Shown: positions 53,301-61,825 of the stretch, one piece after another | Position numbering within the stretch: position 1 is the first letter of the stretch | Layout of the letters: each line of letters begins with the position of its first letter | Origin: Thermoleophilaceae bacterium | GTDB taxonomy: Bacteria > Actinomycetota > Thermoleophilia > Solirubrobacterales > Thermoleophilaceae | NCBI GenBank assembly: GCA_040901445.1 | Contig: JBBDYQ010000002.1 | Span: 62,001-126,000, forward strand | Length of the DNA: 64,000 nt | Reading direction: 5' to 3' | Translations under genes and position numbers: made by a program | The notes under the pieces: model-generated | What the model saw: only the letters and a program-made list of their open reading frames with translations | Told to the model about the DNA's origin: nothing | Databases searched by the model: none

Positions 53301-53890
53301 TCGCCGGGGAAGAAGACCGGCATGTGCAGGCTCTGCAGCAGCGCCTCGGAAGCGCTGGGGATGGTGGAGGACTTGCAGCTGGGGTCGTCGCCCACCAGGG
53401 CGAGCGCACCGCCGCTGCGCGAGACGCCCACGAAGTTTCCGTGGCGCAGCGAGTCCATCGCGCGGTCGAGGCCGGGCGCCTTGCCGTACCACATGCCCAA
53501 CACGCCGTCGTAGCGCGCGCCGGGCAGCGCGGCAGCCAGCTGGCTGCCCCACGCCCCGGTGGCGCCGAGCTCCTCGTTGAGGCCGGGCACGTGGGCCACG
53601 TGGTGCTCGCGCATGATCTCGCGGTTGCGCGACAGCTCCTGGTCGAAGCCGCCCAGCGGAGAGCCCTGGTAGCCGGAGATGAACGTGCCGGTGTGGAGGC
53701 CGCGGCGGCGGTCGGAGCGGTGCTGGTCCAGCGGCAGGCGGGCCAGCGCCTGGACGCCGGTCAGGTAGATGCGGCCGCGCTCGAGGACGTAGCGGTCCTC
53801 CAGCGAGACGTCACGCCGCAGCGGCGTGACCTGCTCGGCGCGCTCCATGCGGCGCCGGGTCTGGCGTCGTACGACTGGCGGGGCCGCCAT
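50366..53890 (-). CDS. Indolepyruvate:ferredoxin oxidoreductase, single-chain
   Basis: A 1174-residue 2-oxoacid:ferredoxin oxidoreductase with all modules in one chain: N-terminal pyrimidine-binding part ([21 protein letters not shown]), TPP-binding part ([30 protein letters not shown]), a cysteine-rich cluster region ([18 protein letters not shown] ... [15 protein letters not shown]) and the gamma part ([15 protein letters not shown]). It oxidatively decarboxylates aryl- or branched 2-oxo acids to acyl-CoA and reduces ferredoxin. The ATG at 53890 has GAGGAGGAG upstream; 53908 is unlikely. It is divergent from the amino acid dehydrogenase that would supply its substrates. Confidence 0.93.
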   Translation of the reverse strand: [1174 protein letters not shown]

Positions 53891-53981
53891 GAATCTCCTC
53901 CTCACCAAGATTGGCTAGGTGAATTTACCACCCTGCCCGCGGTATTGCCAGGTCAAACACCCGTCTAGAAGAGGACAAATC

Positions 53982-54014
53982 CCGGTTGTGGTCAACCGGT
54001 CCGCGGGGTATGGT
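53982..54014 (+). promoter_or_regulatory. Promoter and operator of the amino acid dehydrogenase gene
   Basis: -35 TTGTGG (53986-53991), 17-bp spacer, -10 TATGGT (54009-54014), 8 nt before ATG 54023. A perfect 7-bp inverted repeat CCGGTTG/CAACCGG (53982-53999, 4-bp spacer) covers the -35. The GntR/FCD regulator encoded after the dehydrogenase is a good candidate to bind here. Confidence 0.55.
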
Positions 54015-54022
54015 CATTGGAT

Positions 54023-55120
54023 ATGACCTTTATCGCCCACCCACCGGACGTCTCCGTAAGCGCTCCCACCACGCCGATCCCGCGCCACGACGACGACCAC
54101 GAGCGGGTGGTGATCAGGCAGGACCCGCGCACCGGCATGCGCCTGGTGGTGGCCGTGCACTCCACGGTGCTCGGCCCGGCGCTCGGGGGCTTGAGGCTGC
54201 GCGCCTATCCCGGCGGGCTGCGCGACGCGCTCGACGACGTGCTCGGCCTCGCCCGCACGATGACGCTGAAGGCCTCGGCCGCCGGCCTCGACCTCGGCGG
54301 CGGGAAAGCCGTGATGATCGACGACGGCCGCGAAGACCTCCGCCGCGCGCGCCTCGAGGGAGCCGCCGACGTCATCAACGAGCTCGAGGGCGCCTACATC
54401 ACCGCGGAGGACATCGGCACCACCTGTGCGGACATGGACGTGATGGCGGGTCGCAGCCCCTGGGTGGTGGGCCGGTCCGCCCAGAACGGGGGCGCGGATG
54501 ATCCCTCGCCCGTCACGGCCGAAACCGTGCGCCGCGCGATGCGCCGCGGCCTCGAGGCCGCCACCGGCTCGGGCGAGCTGGACGGGCGCCGCGTGGGCCT
54601 GATCGGGCTCGGCAAGGTGGGCTGGGCGCTGGCCGCCGCGGTGGCCGCGGAGGGCGCGCGCGTGACGGCGTGCGACCTCGACGGCGAGCGCGCCGAGCGC
54701 TTCACCGCGGAGCACGGTGGCCAGACGGCCCCCTCGGCGGAGGCGATCCTCGGCATGGAGCTGGACGTGCTCGCGCCCTGCGCCGCGGGCGGCATGATCG
54801 ACGACGCTCTCGCCGGCGCCGTGCGCTGCAAGGTGATTGCGGGCGCCGCCAACAACCCGCTCACCAGGCGCGAGGTCGCCGCGCGCCTGGCGCGCCGCGG
54901 GATCCTCTACGTGCCGGACTTCCTGGCCAACTGCGGCGGGCTGATCCACGTGGAGGCCGACTGGCACGGATTCGACCCCGCGCGGGTCGAGGCGGGCATG
55001 CAGCGCGCCATGCTGCGGCTGGACCGAGCCATCGCCGCCGCGGCCGCCGAGGATGCCACGCCGCTCGAGGTGGCGGAGCGCCAGGCCCTCGAGCGTGTGG
55101 AGGCCGCCGGGCACAGATAG
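54023..55120 (+). CDS. Leu/Val/Phe-type amino acid dehydrogenase
   Basis: A 365-residue NAD-dependent enzyme of the Glu/Leu/Phe/Val dehydrogenase family; the length fits Leu/Val/Phe rather than Glu dehydrogenases. Seen: MRLVVAVHSTVLGPALGGLRLR, catalytic Lys in TLKASAAGLDLGGGKAV, EDIGTTCADMDVM, and the Rossmann motif VGLIGLGKVGWALAAAVAAEGA. It deaminates branched or aromatic amino acids to 2-oxo acids, which the divergently encoded indolepyruvate oxidoreductase can use. Leaderless start at 54023. The TAG stop is part of the -10 of the following GntR gene. Confidence 0.92.
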   Translation: MTFIAHPPDVSVSAPTTPIPRHDDDHERVVIRQDPRTGMRLVVAVHSTVLGPALGGLRLRAYPGGLRDALDDVLGLARTMTLKASAAGLDLGGGKAVMIDDGREDLRRARLEGAADVINELEGAYITAEDIGTTCADMDVMAGRSPWVVGRSAQNGGADDPSPVTAETVRRAMRRGLEAATGSGELDGRRVGLIGLGKVGWALAAAVAAEGARVTACDLDGERAERFTAEHGGQTAPSAEAILGMELDVLAPCAAGGMIDDALAGAVRCKVIAGAANNPLTRREVAARLARRGILYVPDFLANCGGLIHVEADWHGFDPARVEAGMQRAMLRLDRAIAAAAAEDATPLEVAERQALERVEAAGHR

Positions 55121-55133
55121 AGTGGGTGCGGCC

Positions 55134-55934
55134 GTGGACCGTTCGTTCGAGCCCGTCGCCACGCGCCGCACGTTCGAGGAGGCGGTCGAGCAGATCGCTG
55201 AGAAGGTCAGGTCGGGCGATCTGGCAATCGGCGACCGGCTCCCGTCCGAGCGCGACCTCGCCGCGCAGATGCGCATCAGCCGCCCCACCGTCCGTGAGGC
55301 GGTGAAGGTCATGGCACAGGCCGGCGTGCTCGAGGTGCGCCGCGGGCAGAGTGGAGGCATCTTCGTGCGCAGCGAGCTCGTGCCGCGCGACCTGCTTCGC
55401 ACGAGTTGGGAGGTGCGCGTGAGCGAGGTGTCCGGCGTGCTCGAGGCGCGGCGGCTGCTCGAGCCGCGCGTGGCGCAGCTCGCCGCGGTGCATGCAAGCG
55501 AGGACGACTTCGCGAAGATGCGCTCCACGATCGACCGCCAGCGCGAGCTGGCCGAGGCCAAGGACTTCCTGCGTCAGGAGGACCTGTTCCTCCAGCTGGA
55601 CCTCAAGTTCCACCTCGTGATCGCGCGCGCCACCGGCAATTCCACGATCGTCTCGCTCATGCGCCAGCTCTTCCGCCGCCTCGAGATCGCGCGCGACATG
55701 GCCGTTCATGCCGAGACGATCCCGGACTGGGTGATCGGCGTGCACGAGCGGACCCTCGACGCCGTCCGCTCGGCCGACTTCGCCATGATCGACTCCGTCA
55801 TGGACGAGCACCTCAGCCAGCTCGAGCAGGTGTGGGAGCGCGAGACCGGGCGCGGCCTGGTGCGCCCCCTCCCCGACTTCCTGCAGCCGGTGGCCGAGCG
55901 CTCGAGCGCGCTGCGCGCGAGCGGCAAGCACTGA
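55134..55934 (+). CDS. GntR/FadR-family (FCD) regulator
   Basis: A 266-residue regulator with an N-terminal winged helix (FEEAVEQIAEKVRSGDLAIGDRLPSERDLAAQMRISRPTVREAVKVM) and a C-terminal FCD helical ligand domain (VSGVLEARRLLEPRVAQLAAVH ... FHLVIARATGNSTIVSLMRQLF ... VHERTLDAVRSAD), with His and Asp residues suited to metal-carboxylate binding. TAGAGT ends 10 nt before the GTG 55134. Its position next to the dehydrogenase suggests control of the amino-acid cluster by a 2-oxo or carboxylic acid (inference). Confidence 0.88.
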   Translation: MDRSFEPVATRRTFEEAVEQIAEKVRSGDLAIGDRLPSERDLAAQMRISRPTVREAVKVMAQAGVLEVRRGQSGGIFVRSELVPRDLLRTSWEVRVSEVSGVLEARRLLEPRVAQLAAVHASEDDFAKMRSTIDRQRELAEAKDFLRQEDLFLQLDLKFHLVIARATGNSTIVSLMRQLFRRLEIARDMAVHAETIPDWVIGVHERTLDAVRSADFAMIDSVMDEHLSQLEQVWERETGRGLVRPLPDFLQPVAERSSALRASGKH

Positions 55935-55945
55935 GCGCGCTCCCC

Positions 55946-56995
55946 ATGGGCTTCCTCTCCTCCGTCACCGGCTTCGGCGCCCGCGACCTCGCGGTGGACC
56001 TGGGCACCGCCAACACGCTCGTCTACGTGCGCGGGCAGGGGATCGTGGTGTCCGAACCGTCGGTGGTGGCCATCGACCAGGCCACCGGCGCGGTGCACGC
56101 GGTGGGCGACGAGGCCCAGCGGATGATCGGACGCACGCCCGCGAACATCTCCGCCATCCGCCCGCTGCGCCACGGCGTGATCGCCGACTTCGAGGTCACC
56201 GAGCAGATGCTGCGCTACTTCATCCGGCGCGTGGACCAGCGCCGCATGGCCCACCCGCGCATGGTCATGTGCGCGCCGTCTGGCATCACCGAGGTGGAGA
56301 AGCGCGCGGTGACCGAGGCGGCGCTGGCGGCGGGCGCGCGCCAGGTGCACCTGATCGAGGAGCCGCTGGCCGCCGCCATCGGCGCGGGCATGCCGATCGC
56401 GGAGCCCATCGGCAACATGGTCGTGGACGTGGGCGGCGGCACGACCGAGGTGGCGGTCATCTCGCTGGGCGGCATCGTCGTGTCGGCCTCGATTCCGGTG
56501 GGCGGCTACGAGCTCGACGACGCCATAATCGGCCACGTCCGCAACGTGCACGGCATCGCCATCGGCCAGCCCTCGGCCGAGGCGGTCAAGTTCGAGATCG
56601 GGTCGGCCGGCCCGACCGGCGACGAGCTGACCACCGAGATACGCGGCCGCCATGTGATGTCGGGGCTGCCCAAGAGCGTCGTGCTCACCGACCAGGAGAT
56701 CCGGGTGGCGCTCACCGATCCCGTCCAGGCGATCATCGATGCCATCAAGGACACGCTCGAGCGCACGCCGCCCGAGCTGGCCTCCGACATCGCCGAGCGC
56801 GGCATCCTGCTGGCCGGCGGCGGCTCGCTGCTGCAGGGCTTTGCGCAGCGCGTGACCGACGACACGCGCATGGACGCCGTGCTGGCCGAGTCTCCGCTCA
56901 CGTGCGTCGTGCTCGGCTCCGGGCGCTCGCTCGAGGGCTTCGATGCCCTCGAGGCCAACGGCGGCTCACGCCGGCGCGCCCGGGTGCACCGCTAG
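55946..56995 (+). CDS. mreB: MreB-like actin-family protein
   Basis: A 349-residue MreB: phosphate 1 loop DLAVDLGTANTLVYVRGQG, phosphate 2 MVVDVGGGTTEVAVIS, adenosine motif GILLAGGGSLLQGF and the conserved RPLRHGVIADFEVTEQMLRYF. It forms membrane filaments that guide elongation-phase wall synthesis. mreC, mreD, pbp2 and rodA are not adjacent here, which is unusual; the neighbours are a GntR gene and a glycoside hydrolase. Start at ATG 55946, 11 bp after the GntR stop. Confidence 0.93.
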   Translation: MGFLSSVTGFGARDLAVDLGTANTLVYVRGQGIVVSEPSVVAIDQATGAVHAVGDEAQRMIGRTPANISAIRPLRHGVIADFEVTEQMLRYFIRRVDQRRMAHPRMVMCAPSGITEVEKRAVTEAALAAGARQVHLIEEPLAAAIGAGMPIAEPIGNMVVDVGGGTTEVAVISLGGIVVSASIPVGGYELDDAIIGHVRNVHGIAIGQPSAEAVKFEIGSAGPTGDELTTEIRGRHVMSGLPKSVVLTDQEIRVALTDPVQAIIDAIKDTLERTPPELASDIAERGILLAGGGSLLQGFAQRVTDDTRMDAVLAESPLTCVVLGSGRSLEGFDALEANGGSRRRARVHR

Positions 56996-57000
56996 GCCAC

Positions 57001-58176
57001 GTGGACGTCGCCGCCGGGGCGCGGGCGCTGCTGGAGGCGAACTGGCGCGAGGGGCGCTACCGGGCCATCGATTACGCGTTCGGCGTGCCGAGCCCGCGCA
57101 GCTATCCGTGGCAGTGGTACTGGGACTCCTGCTTCCACGCGATCGTCCGCAGCCGCTTCGACCGCGCGGGCGCGCGGCGCGAGCTCGAGACGCTGCTCGC
57201 CGCGTCCGAGGGCGGCTTCATCGGCCACACGATCCTGTGGGGGCGGCCACTCGACCTCGGGCGGTCGCTGCGCTACAACATCGCGTCGCGCGCCGACCTG
57301 ATGACCCGCACGATCCAGCCGCCCGTGCTGGCCTGGGCGTGGCGGATCGCCGTGGGCGACCCGGCTCGGGAGCCCGGTCTGGTGCGCCACCACGACTGGC
57401 TGCGCTCCCACCGCGACCTCGAGGGCGACGGGCTGCTGTGGCTCCTGCAGCCCGACGAGTCCGGCATGGACGCGTCGCCGAAGTTCGATCACGTGTGGGG
57501 GCGGATGGCGCAGGGGCTGCCTCTGTTCCCGCTGCTGATCGCGCGCAACCGGCGCCTCGGCTTCGATCTTCGGCGCGTGGCCGCGGCCGGGCGGCCCGTG
57601 GTGTGCGAGGTGCTCGTCAACGTCATGTGGTCGCTGTCCGAGCAGGCGCTCGGCCGGCCGTCGGTCACGCCCGCGCTGGTGGATCGGCTCTGGCACGAGG
57701 ACGCGGGGCGCTTCGCCGACGACGTGCGCGGGGCCGTGAACCCATTGGAGCCGGCGCGGCGGCCTCTCACGTGGGACACGCTGGCGCCGCTCGCGCTGCC
57801 CGACCTCCCCGAGTCCATCGGACGCCGGCTGGTGGAGGAGGTGCTGATGGCGCCGCGCTTCGCCGCTGGCGTCCCGCTCCCCGCGGTCGCGCTCGATGAC
57901 CCCCTGCACTCCTCGCGCGAGACCTGGTGGGGCCGCCACCGCCACTGGCGCGGCCCGAGCTGGGTGAACTCGGCCTGGCTGGTGTCGCTGGGCCTGCGCC
58001 GGCTGGGCTACGGCGAGGTGGCTGACCGGATGGCGCAGCGGCTCGCGGAGGCGGTCGCGGCCGAGGGCTTTCGCGAGTACTACGAGGCCCGCCACGGCCA
58101 CGGCATGGGCGCGCGCGACTTCGGCTGGTCCACGCTGCTGTGGGAGCTGGTGGAGCCACGCCCGCTGCCGCTGTAG
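57001..58176 (+). CDS. GH63/MGH-type glycoside hydrolase
   Basis: A 391-residue (alpha/alpha)6-barrel enzyme starting at GTG 57001, 5 bp after mreB. The motif SYPWQWYWDSCFHAIV near residue 35 is characteristic of the GH63/mannosylglycerate-glucosylglycerate hydrolase group, with an acidic pair in DESGMDASPKFDHVW and HRHWRGPSWVNSAWLVSLGL late in the sequence. Likely substrates are alpha-glucosides such as glucosylglycerate; this is family-based inference. No signal peptide, so cytoplasmic. Confidence 0.85.
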   Translation: MDVAAGARALLEANWREGRYRAIDYAFGVPSPRSYPWQWYWDSCFHAIVRSRFDRAGARRELETLLAASEGGFIGHTILWGRPLDLGRSLRYNIASRADLMTRTIQPPVLAWAWRIAVGDPAREPGLVRHHDWLRSHRDLEGDGLLWLLQPDESGMDASPKFDHVWGRMAQGLPLFPLLIARNRRLGFDLRRVAAAGRPVVCEVLVNVMWSLSEQALGRPSVTPALVDRLWHEDAGRFADDVRGAVNPLEPARRPLTWDTLAPLALPDLPESIGRRLVEEVLMAPRFAAGVPLPAVALDDPLHSSRETWWGRHRHWRGPSWVNSAWLVSLGLRRLGYGEVADRMAQRLAEAVAAEGFREYYEARHGHGMGARDFGWSTLLWELVEPRPLPL

Positions 58177-58198
58177 GGGGGCGAGTTTGGGCAACGTC

Positions 58199-58233
58199 CG
58201 AGATTAGGGGTCGATATGCGACCCCAATCCTCG
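58199..58233. promoter_or_regulatory. Palindrome across the AbiEi-like start codon
   Basis: GGGGTCG (58207-58213) and CGACCCC (58219-58225) flank the ATG (58216-58218 lies in the 5-bp spacer), and the repeat extends outward to CGAG/CTCG at 58199 and 58233 with small offsets. It could be an operator or an RNA hairpin hiding the start. Confidence 0.5.
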
Positions 58234-59094
58234 AATGTCCACCGGGCGATCGCCCGGATCGCCGGCCGGGCGAAGGGAGTGGTGACCCGGAGCGAGCTCA
58301 TGGAGGCCGGCCTGAGCGCCGGCCAGGTCAAGCGGCGCGTGCGCAGCGGCCTGCTGATCCCGGAGTTCCCCGGGGTCTACCGCGTGGGGCATGCCGCGGC
58401 CAGCACCGAGGCGAAGTACATGGCGGCGGTCAAGGCCTGCGGCGAGGGCGCCGCGCTCAGCGGGCTGGCGGCGGCGCACCGCATGGGACTGATCAAGGGA
58501 CGTCCGCCCGCGCCTGAGGTCGCCGCACCGGCGCGGCGTGAGATCCGGGGCATCCTGACGCACGAGTCGAGCCGGATCGAGCGCTGGACTTTCGACGGCA
58601 TCCCCACGACCACCGTCGCAAGAACGCTGGTCGACCTCGCCGGTCGGCTCACAGAGGAGGAGCTGACCCTCGCCTGCCACAGGGCGCAGGCGAATTACGG
58701 CACCACCCCCCGGCAGGTGGAACAAGTCCTCCAGCACCGCCCCACGACCAGAGGGGCCAACAAGCTGAGACGAGCCATCCGAGGAGAAACCCACGTCTCC
58801 CTAAGTGCCCTGGAACGGAAGTTCCTGAGAAGGCTCGGCGAGGCAAACCTCCCGCTCCCCGACGAAACCAACCAATACGCCGGCACCAAACGAGTCGACT
58901 GCCGCTGGCGAAAGCAGAAGCTGACAGTCGAGCTCGACTCCTACACCTTCCACAACACCCGCCACGCCTTCGAGCAGGACCGCAGGCGCGAACGCGAGGC
59001 CTACGCCAGAGGCGACGACTTCCGCCGCTACACCTGGGGCGACGTCTTCGAAGACGCCGCCCCGATGCTCAAGGAACTGGCAGGCCTGCTTTGA
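58216..59094 (+). CDS. AbiEi-like antitoxin domain fused to a DUF559-type endonuclease-like domain
   Basis: A 292-residue protein. N-terminal winged helix (GVVTRSELMEAGLSAGQVKRRVRSGLLIPEFPGVYRVGH) matches the AbiEi antitoxin N-domain; the middle is helical; the C-terminus (VDCRWRKQKLTVELDSYTFHNTRHAFEQDRRREREAYARGDDFRRYTW) resembles very-short-patch/DUF559 nucleases, with Asp, Glu and Asp as possible metal ligands. Such proteins are common in actinobacteria without an adjacent AbiEii toxin, as here. The 3' third (58740-58990) is visibly richer in A and less GC-skewed than its neighbours, hinting at transfer. A palindrome surrounds the ATG. Confidence 0.8.
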   Translation: MRPQSSNVHRAIARIAGRAKGVVTRSELMEAGLSAGQVKRRVRSGLLIPEFPGVYRVGHAAASTEAKYMAAVKACGEGAALSGLAAAHRMGLIKGRPPAPEVAAPARREIRGILTHESSRIERWTFDGIPTTTVARTLVDLAGRLTEEELTLACHRAQANYGTTPRQVEQVLQHRPTTRGANKLRRAIRGETHVSLSALERKFLRRLGEANLPLPDETNQYAGTKRVDCRWRKQKLTVELDSYTFHNTRHAFEQDRRREREAYARGDDFRRYTWGDVFEDAAPMLKELAGLL

Positions 59095-59095
59095 C

Positions 59096-60286
59096 CTACG
59101 CCGCCGCCGGCCTGTACACCGACACCACCGCTGCGCCGCCCAGGCCGATGTTGTGCTGGAGGCCGACCTTGGCGCCCTCCACCTGCCGCTTGTCCGCCTG
59201 GCCGCGGACCTGCCAGGTGAGCTCGGAGCACTGCGCGAGGCCGGTGGCGCCGAGCGGGTGGCCCTTGGAGATGAGGCCGCCGGAGGGGTTCACGACCCAC
59301 TTGCCGCCATAGGTGGTGGCCTCGTCCTCGACGAGCTTGTGGCCCTCGCCCTCGTCGGCGAGGCCCAGCGCCTCGTAGGTGATGAGCTCGTTGGCGGAGA
59401 AGCAGTCGTGCAGCTCGATCACGTCCACGTCGTCGATCGATACCTCGGCCTCCTCCATGGCCTGCTCGGCCGCCTTCTTCGACATGTCGAAGCCGACGAT
59501 CTTGATCGAGCTCTTCTCCTCGAAGGTGGACTGCATGTCCGTGACCATGGACTGGCCGGCGATCTCCACCGCCTGGTCCCAGAGGCCGTGCTCGTCCACG
59601 AAGCGCTCGGACGCGATGACGGCACAGCCCGAGCCGTCAGAGGTGGGCGAGCACTGCAGCTTCGTCAACGGGTCGTGGATCATCTTCGCGCCCTTGATGT
59701 CCTCCAGGGAGTACTCGTCCTGGAACTGGGCGTAGGGGTTGTTCACCGAGTGCTTGTGGTTCTTCCAGCCGATCCACGCGTAGTGGTCGGGGTCGGAGCC
59801 GTAGCGCTCCATGTGCTCGCGGCCGGCGTTGCCGAACATCTGCGGCGCGAACGGCGACTGCTCCGGCTCGCGCACCTCGAACATCGTGGAGAGGTGCTTG
59901 TCCATCGGGTTCGTGCGGTCCGTGTACTTCACGCCGAGCGAGCCCTTTTCCATCTTCTCGAAGCCCAGCGCCAGCGCGCAGTCCACGAGCCCGCCCTTGA
60001 CGGCCTGGCGCGCCATGTACAGCGCCGAGGAGCCCGTCGAGCAGTTGTTGTTGACGTTGACCACCGGGATCCCGGTGAGGCCGAGGCCGTACACCGCCCG
60101 CTGCCCGGACGTGGACTCGCCGTAGCAGTAGCCCACGAAGGCCTGCTCCACGGAGTCGTAGGGGATGCCGGCGTCCTCGAGCGCCTTGGTCCCGGCCTCC
60201 TTCGCCATGTCCGGGTAGTCCCAGTCGCGCGCGCCCGGCTTCTCGAACTTCGTCATGCCGACCCCGATCACGAAAGTCCTGTTCAT
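59096..60286 (-). CDS. Thiolase-family (SCP-x/lipid-transfer type) acyltransferase
   Basis: A 396-residue thiolase of the sterol-carrier-protein-x group. The nucleophilic cysteine is in [14 protein letters not shown] (Cys about 86), the His in [17 protein letters not shown] and the end is [16 protein letters not shown]; the second active cysteine of classical thiolases is not present. These enzymes shorten branched or steroid side chains in beta-oxidation. ATG 60286 (RBS-like GAGGCTGCGGGG) is preferred to 60301. It is divergent from the glycoside hydrolase gene and lies 1 bp from the end of the AbiEi-like gene. Confidence 0.9.
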   Translation of the reverse strand: MNRTFVIGVGMTKFEKPGARDWDYPDMAKEAGTKALEDAGIPYDSVEQAFVGYCYGESTSGQRAVYGLGLTGIPVVNVNNNCSTGSSALYMARQAVKGGLVDCALALGFEKMEKGSLGVKYTDRTNPMDKHLSTMFEVREPEQSPFAPQMFGNAGREHMERYGSDPDHYAWIGWKNHKHSVNNPYAQFQDEYSLEDIKGAKMIHDPLTKLQCSPTSDGSGCAVIASERFVDEHGLWDQAVEIAGQSMVTDMQSTFEEKSSIKIVGFDMSKKAAEQAMEEAEVSIDDVDVIELHDCFSANELITYEALGLADEGEGHKLVEDEATTYGGKWVVNPSGGLISKGHPLGATGLAQCSELTWQVRGQADKRQVEGAKVGLQHNIGLGGAAVVSVYRPAAA

Positions 60287-60370
60287 CCCCGCAGCCTCCA
60301 AGTCTCGGTGAACAAGGCGTCATCTTTCCAGATGGGAACACTTTTGGGGGACTCGGGTTATCGTGGCCCG

Positions 60371-61825
60371 ATGCTCAAGACCGTCTGCGCGGCCCTGACA
60401 GCTGCCACCGCCCTGCTCGTGCTCCCGGCCGCGGCGTTCGCCGACCCCGACGCCGAGGTGGCGATCATGGACGACCAGCTCATCCTCACCCACAAGCAGG
60501 TGAGGGTGGACGGTGCGATGACGGTCTTCGGGCAGCTCGGCGTGGACCGCGTGCGCGTGTCGGCCTACTGGCGCGACATCGCGCCCTCGCCGCGCTCCAC
60601 GCGCAAGCCGCGCCGGTTCGACTCGATGGACCACACCGAGCGCCGCTACGACTGGGACAACCTCGACCGCGTCGTGGACTCGGCCAACGCGCACGGCCTC
60701 AAGCTGCTCATCTCGATCACCACGCCCGGGCCGGTGTGGGCATCGGAGTCGCCGCGCCGCAAGAATCCGGTGTGGAAGCCCAAGCCGGTGGAGTTCGCGC
60801 GCTTCGCGCAGGCGCTTGCCACGCGCTACGCGGACCGGGTGGACATGTACGCGCTGATGAACGAGCCCAACCAGGGCGCGTGGCTCCAGCCCCAGCGGGT
60901 GGGCAACCGGCTCTACTCGCCGTACCACTACCGCCGCATGGTCAACGGCGCCTACTCGCGCGTGAAGGAGGCCGACCCCACTTCGACCGTGATCATCGGC
61001 GAGCTCGCACCCACCGGCGGGCGCGGCGGCGACGGCACCACCCGGCCGATGCGCCCGCTCACGTTCCTGCGCGAGCTCGGCTGCGTGAACAGCCGGCTCA
61101 ACCCCACCCGCAGGGGCTACTGCCGCGACTTCGAGGCGCCCGCCGGCGACATGTTCGGCACCCACCCCTACCAGGTGCGCGGCAAGCCGAGTCTGCGCTC
61201 ACGCAACCGCGACGACGCGGCGATAGCCGACCACGAGCGCGTCTTCGGAGTGCTCGACTCCCTCACGAGCCAGGGACGCATCCTGTCGATGCAGAAGCCG
61301 CTGATGGACATCTACTACACGGAGTTCGGCTACCAGACCGACCCGCCCGACCCGCACGAGGGCATCTCGCGCAAGCGCCAGGACGACTACCTGCAGGAGG
61401 CAGCGTTCATGACCTGGCAGCAGCCGCGCGTGCGCGGCAACACCCAGTTCCGCCTCACCGACGGCGAGCTGCGGCGCGGCGAGCGGGGCCGGGCCCGGTA
61501 CTTCGAGATCCAGAGCGGCCTGCTGTCCTCCCGCGGGCGGCCCAAGCCCTCCTACTACAACTTCTTCGATCCGTTCTGGATCGAGAACACGCGCCCGCGC
61601 GCGGGCGAGCCCGTGCTGTTCTGGGGCCAGGTCCGGCCCGGAGGGTCGCAGAGCTACGTGCTCGAGTACCGGCCCCGGCGCGGCGAGCCGTGGGTGGCGC
61701 AGTTCGACTCGATGACGAACGAGGCCGGCTATTTCACGAGCCAGTTCGCACCGGCGAGCGGCGAGTACCGCTTCCGCTGGAACGAGGGCGTCTCGGCCAC
61801 GCGCTCGGTGCGGGTGCGCGACTAG
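60371..61825 (+). CDS. Exported clan-A glycoside hydrolase (GH5/GH39-like)
   Basis: A 484-residue protein with a signal peptide (residues 1-24, ending AFA-DP). A (beta/alpha)8 barrel follows (GQLGVDRVRVSAYWRDIAP; DNLDRVVDSANAHGLKLLISITTPGPVW). The acid/base Glu is in DMYALMNEPNQGAW and the nucleophile in IYYTEFGYQTDPPD, the clan-A pattern. A C-terminal beta-sandwich (about 395-484) resembles a carbohydrate- or wall-binding unit. Substrate unknown. Its TAG stop forms the first half of a TAGGGA -10 for the next gene. Confidence 0.85.
   Translation: MLKTVCAALTAATALLVLPAAAFADPDAEVAIMDDQLILTHKQVRVDGAMTVFGQLGVDRVRVSAYWRDIAPSPRSTRKPRRFDSMDHTERRYDWDNLDRVVDSANAHGLKLLISITTPGPVWASESPRRKNPVWKPKPVEFARFAQALATRYADRVDMYALMNEPNQGAWLQPQRVGNRLYSPYHYRRMVNGAYSRVKEADPTSTVIIGELAPTGGRGGDGTTRPMRPLTFLRELGCVNSRLNPTRRGYCRDFEAPAGDMFGTHPYQVRGKPSLRSRNRDDAAIADHERVFGVLDSLTSQGRILSMQKPLMDIYYTEFGYQTDPPDPHEGISRKRQDDYLQEAAFMTWQQPRVRGNTQFRLTDGELRRGERGRARYFEIQSGLLSSRGRPKPSYYNFFDPFWIENTRPRAGEPVLFWGQVRPGGSQSYVLEYRPRRGEPWVAQFDSMTNEAGYFTSQFAPASGEYRFRWNEGVSATRSVRVRD

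Noticed and set aside
49184-53968. Very long plus-strand open frame (1594 codons) opposite the indolepyruvate oxidoreductase gene
   Set aside because: Composition is His/Arg/Val/Asp/Gly-rich without any domain; it is the antisense shadow of a high-GC gene with clear motifs on the minus strand.
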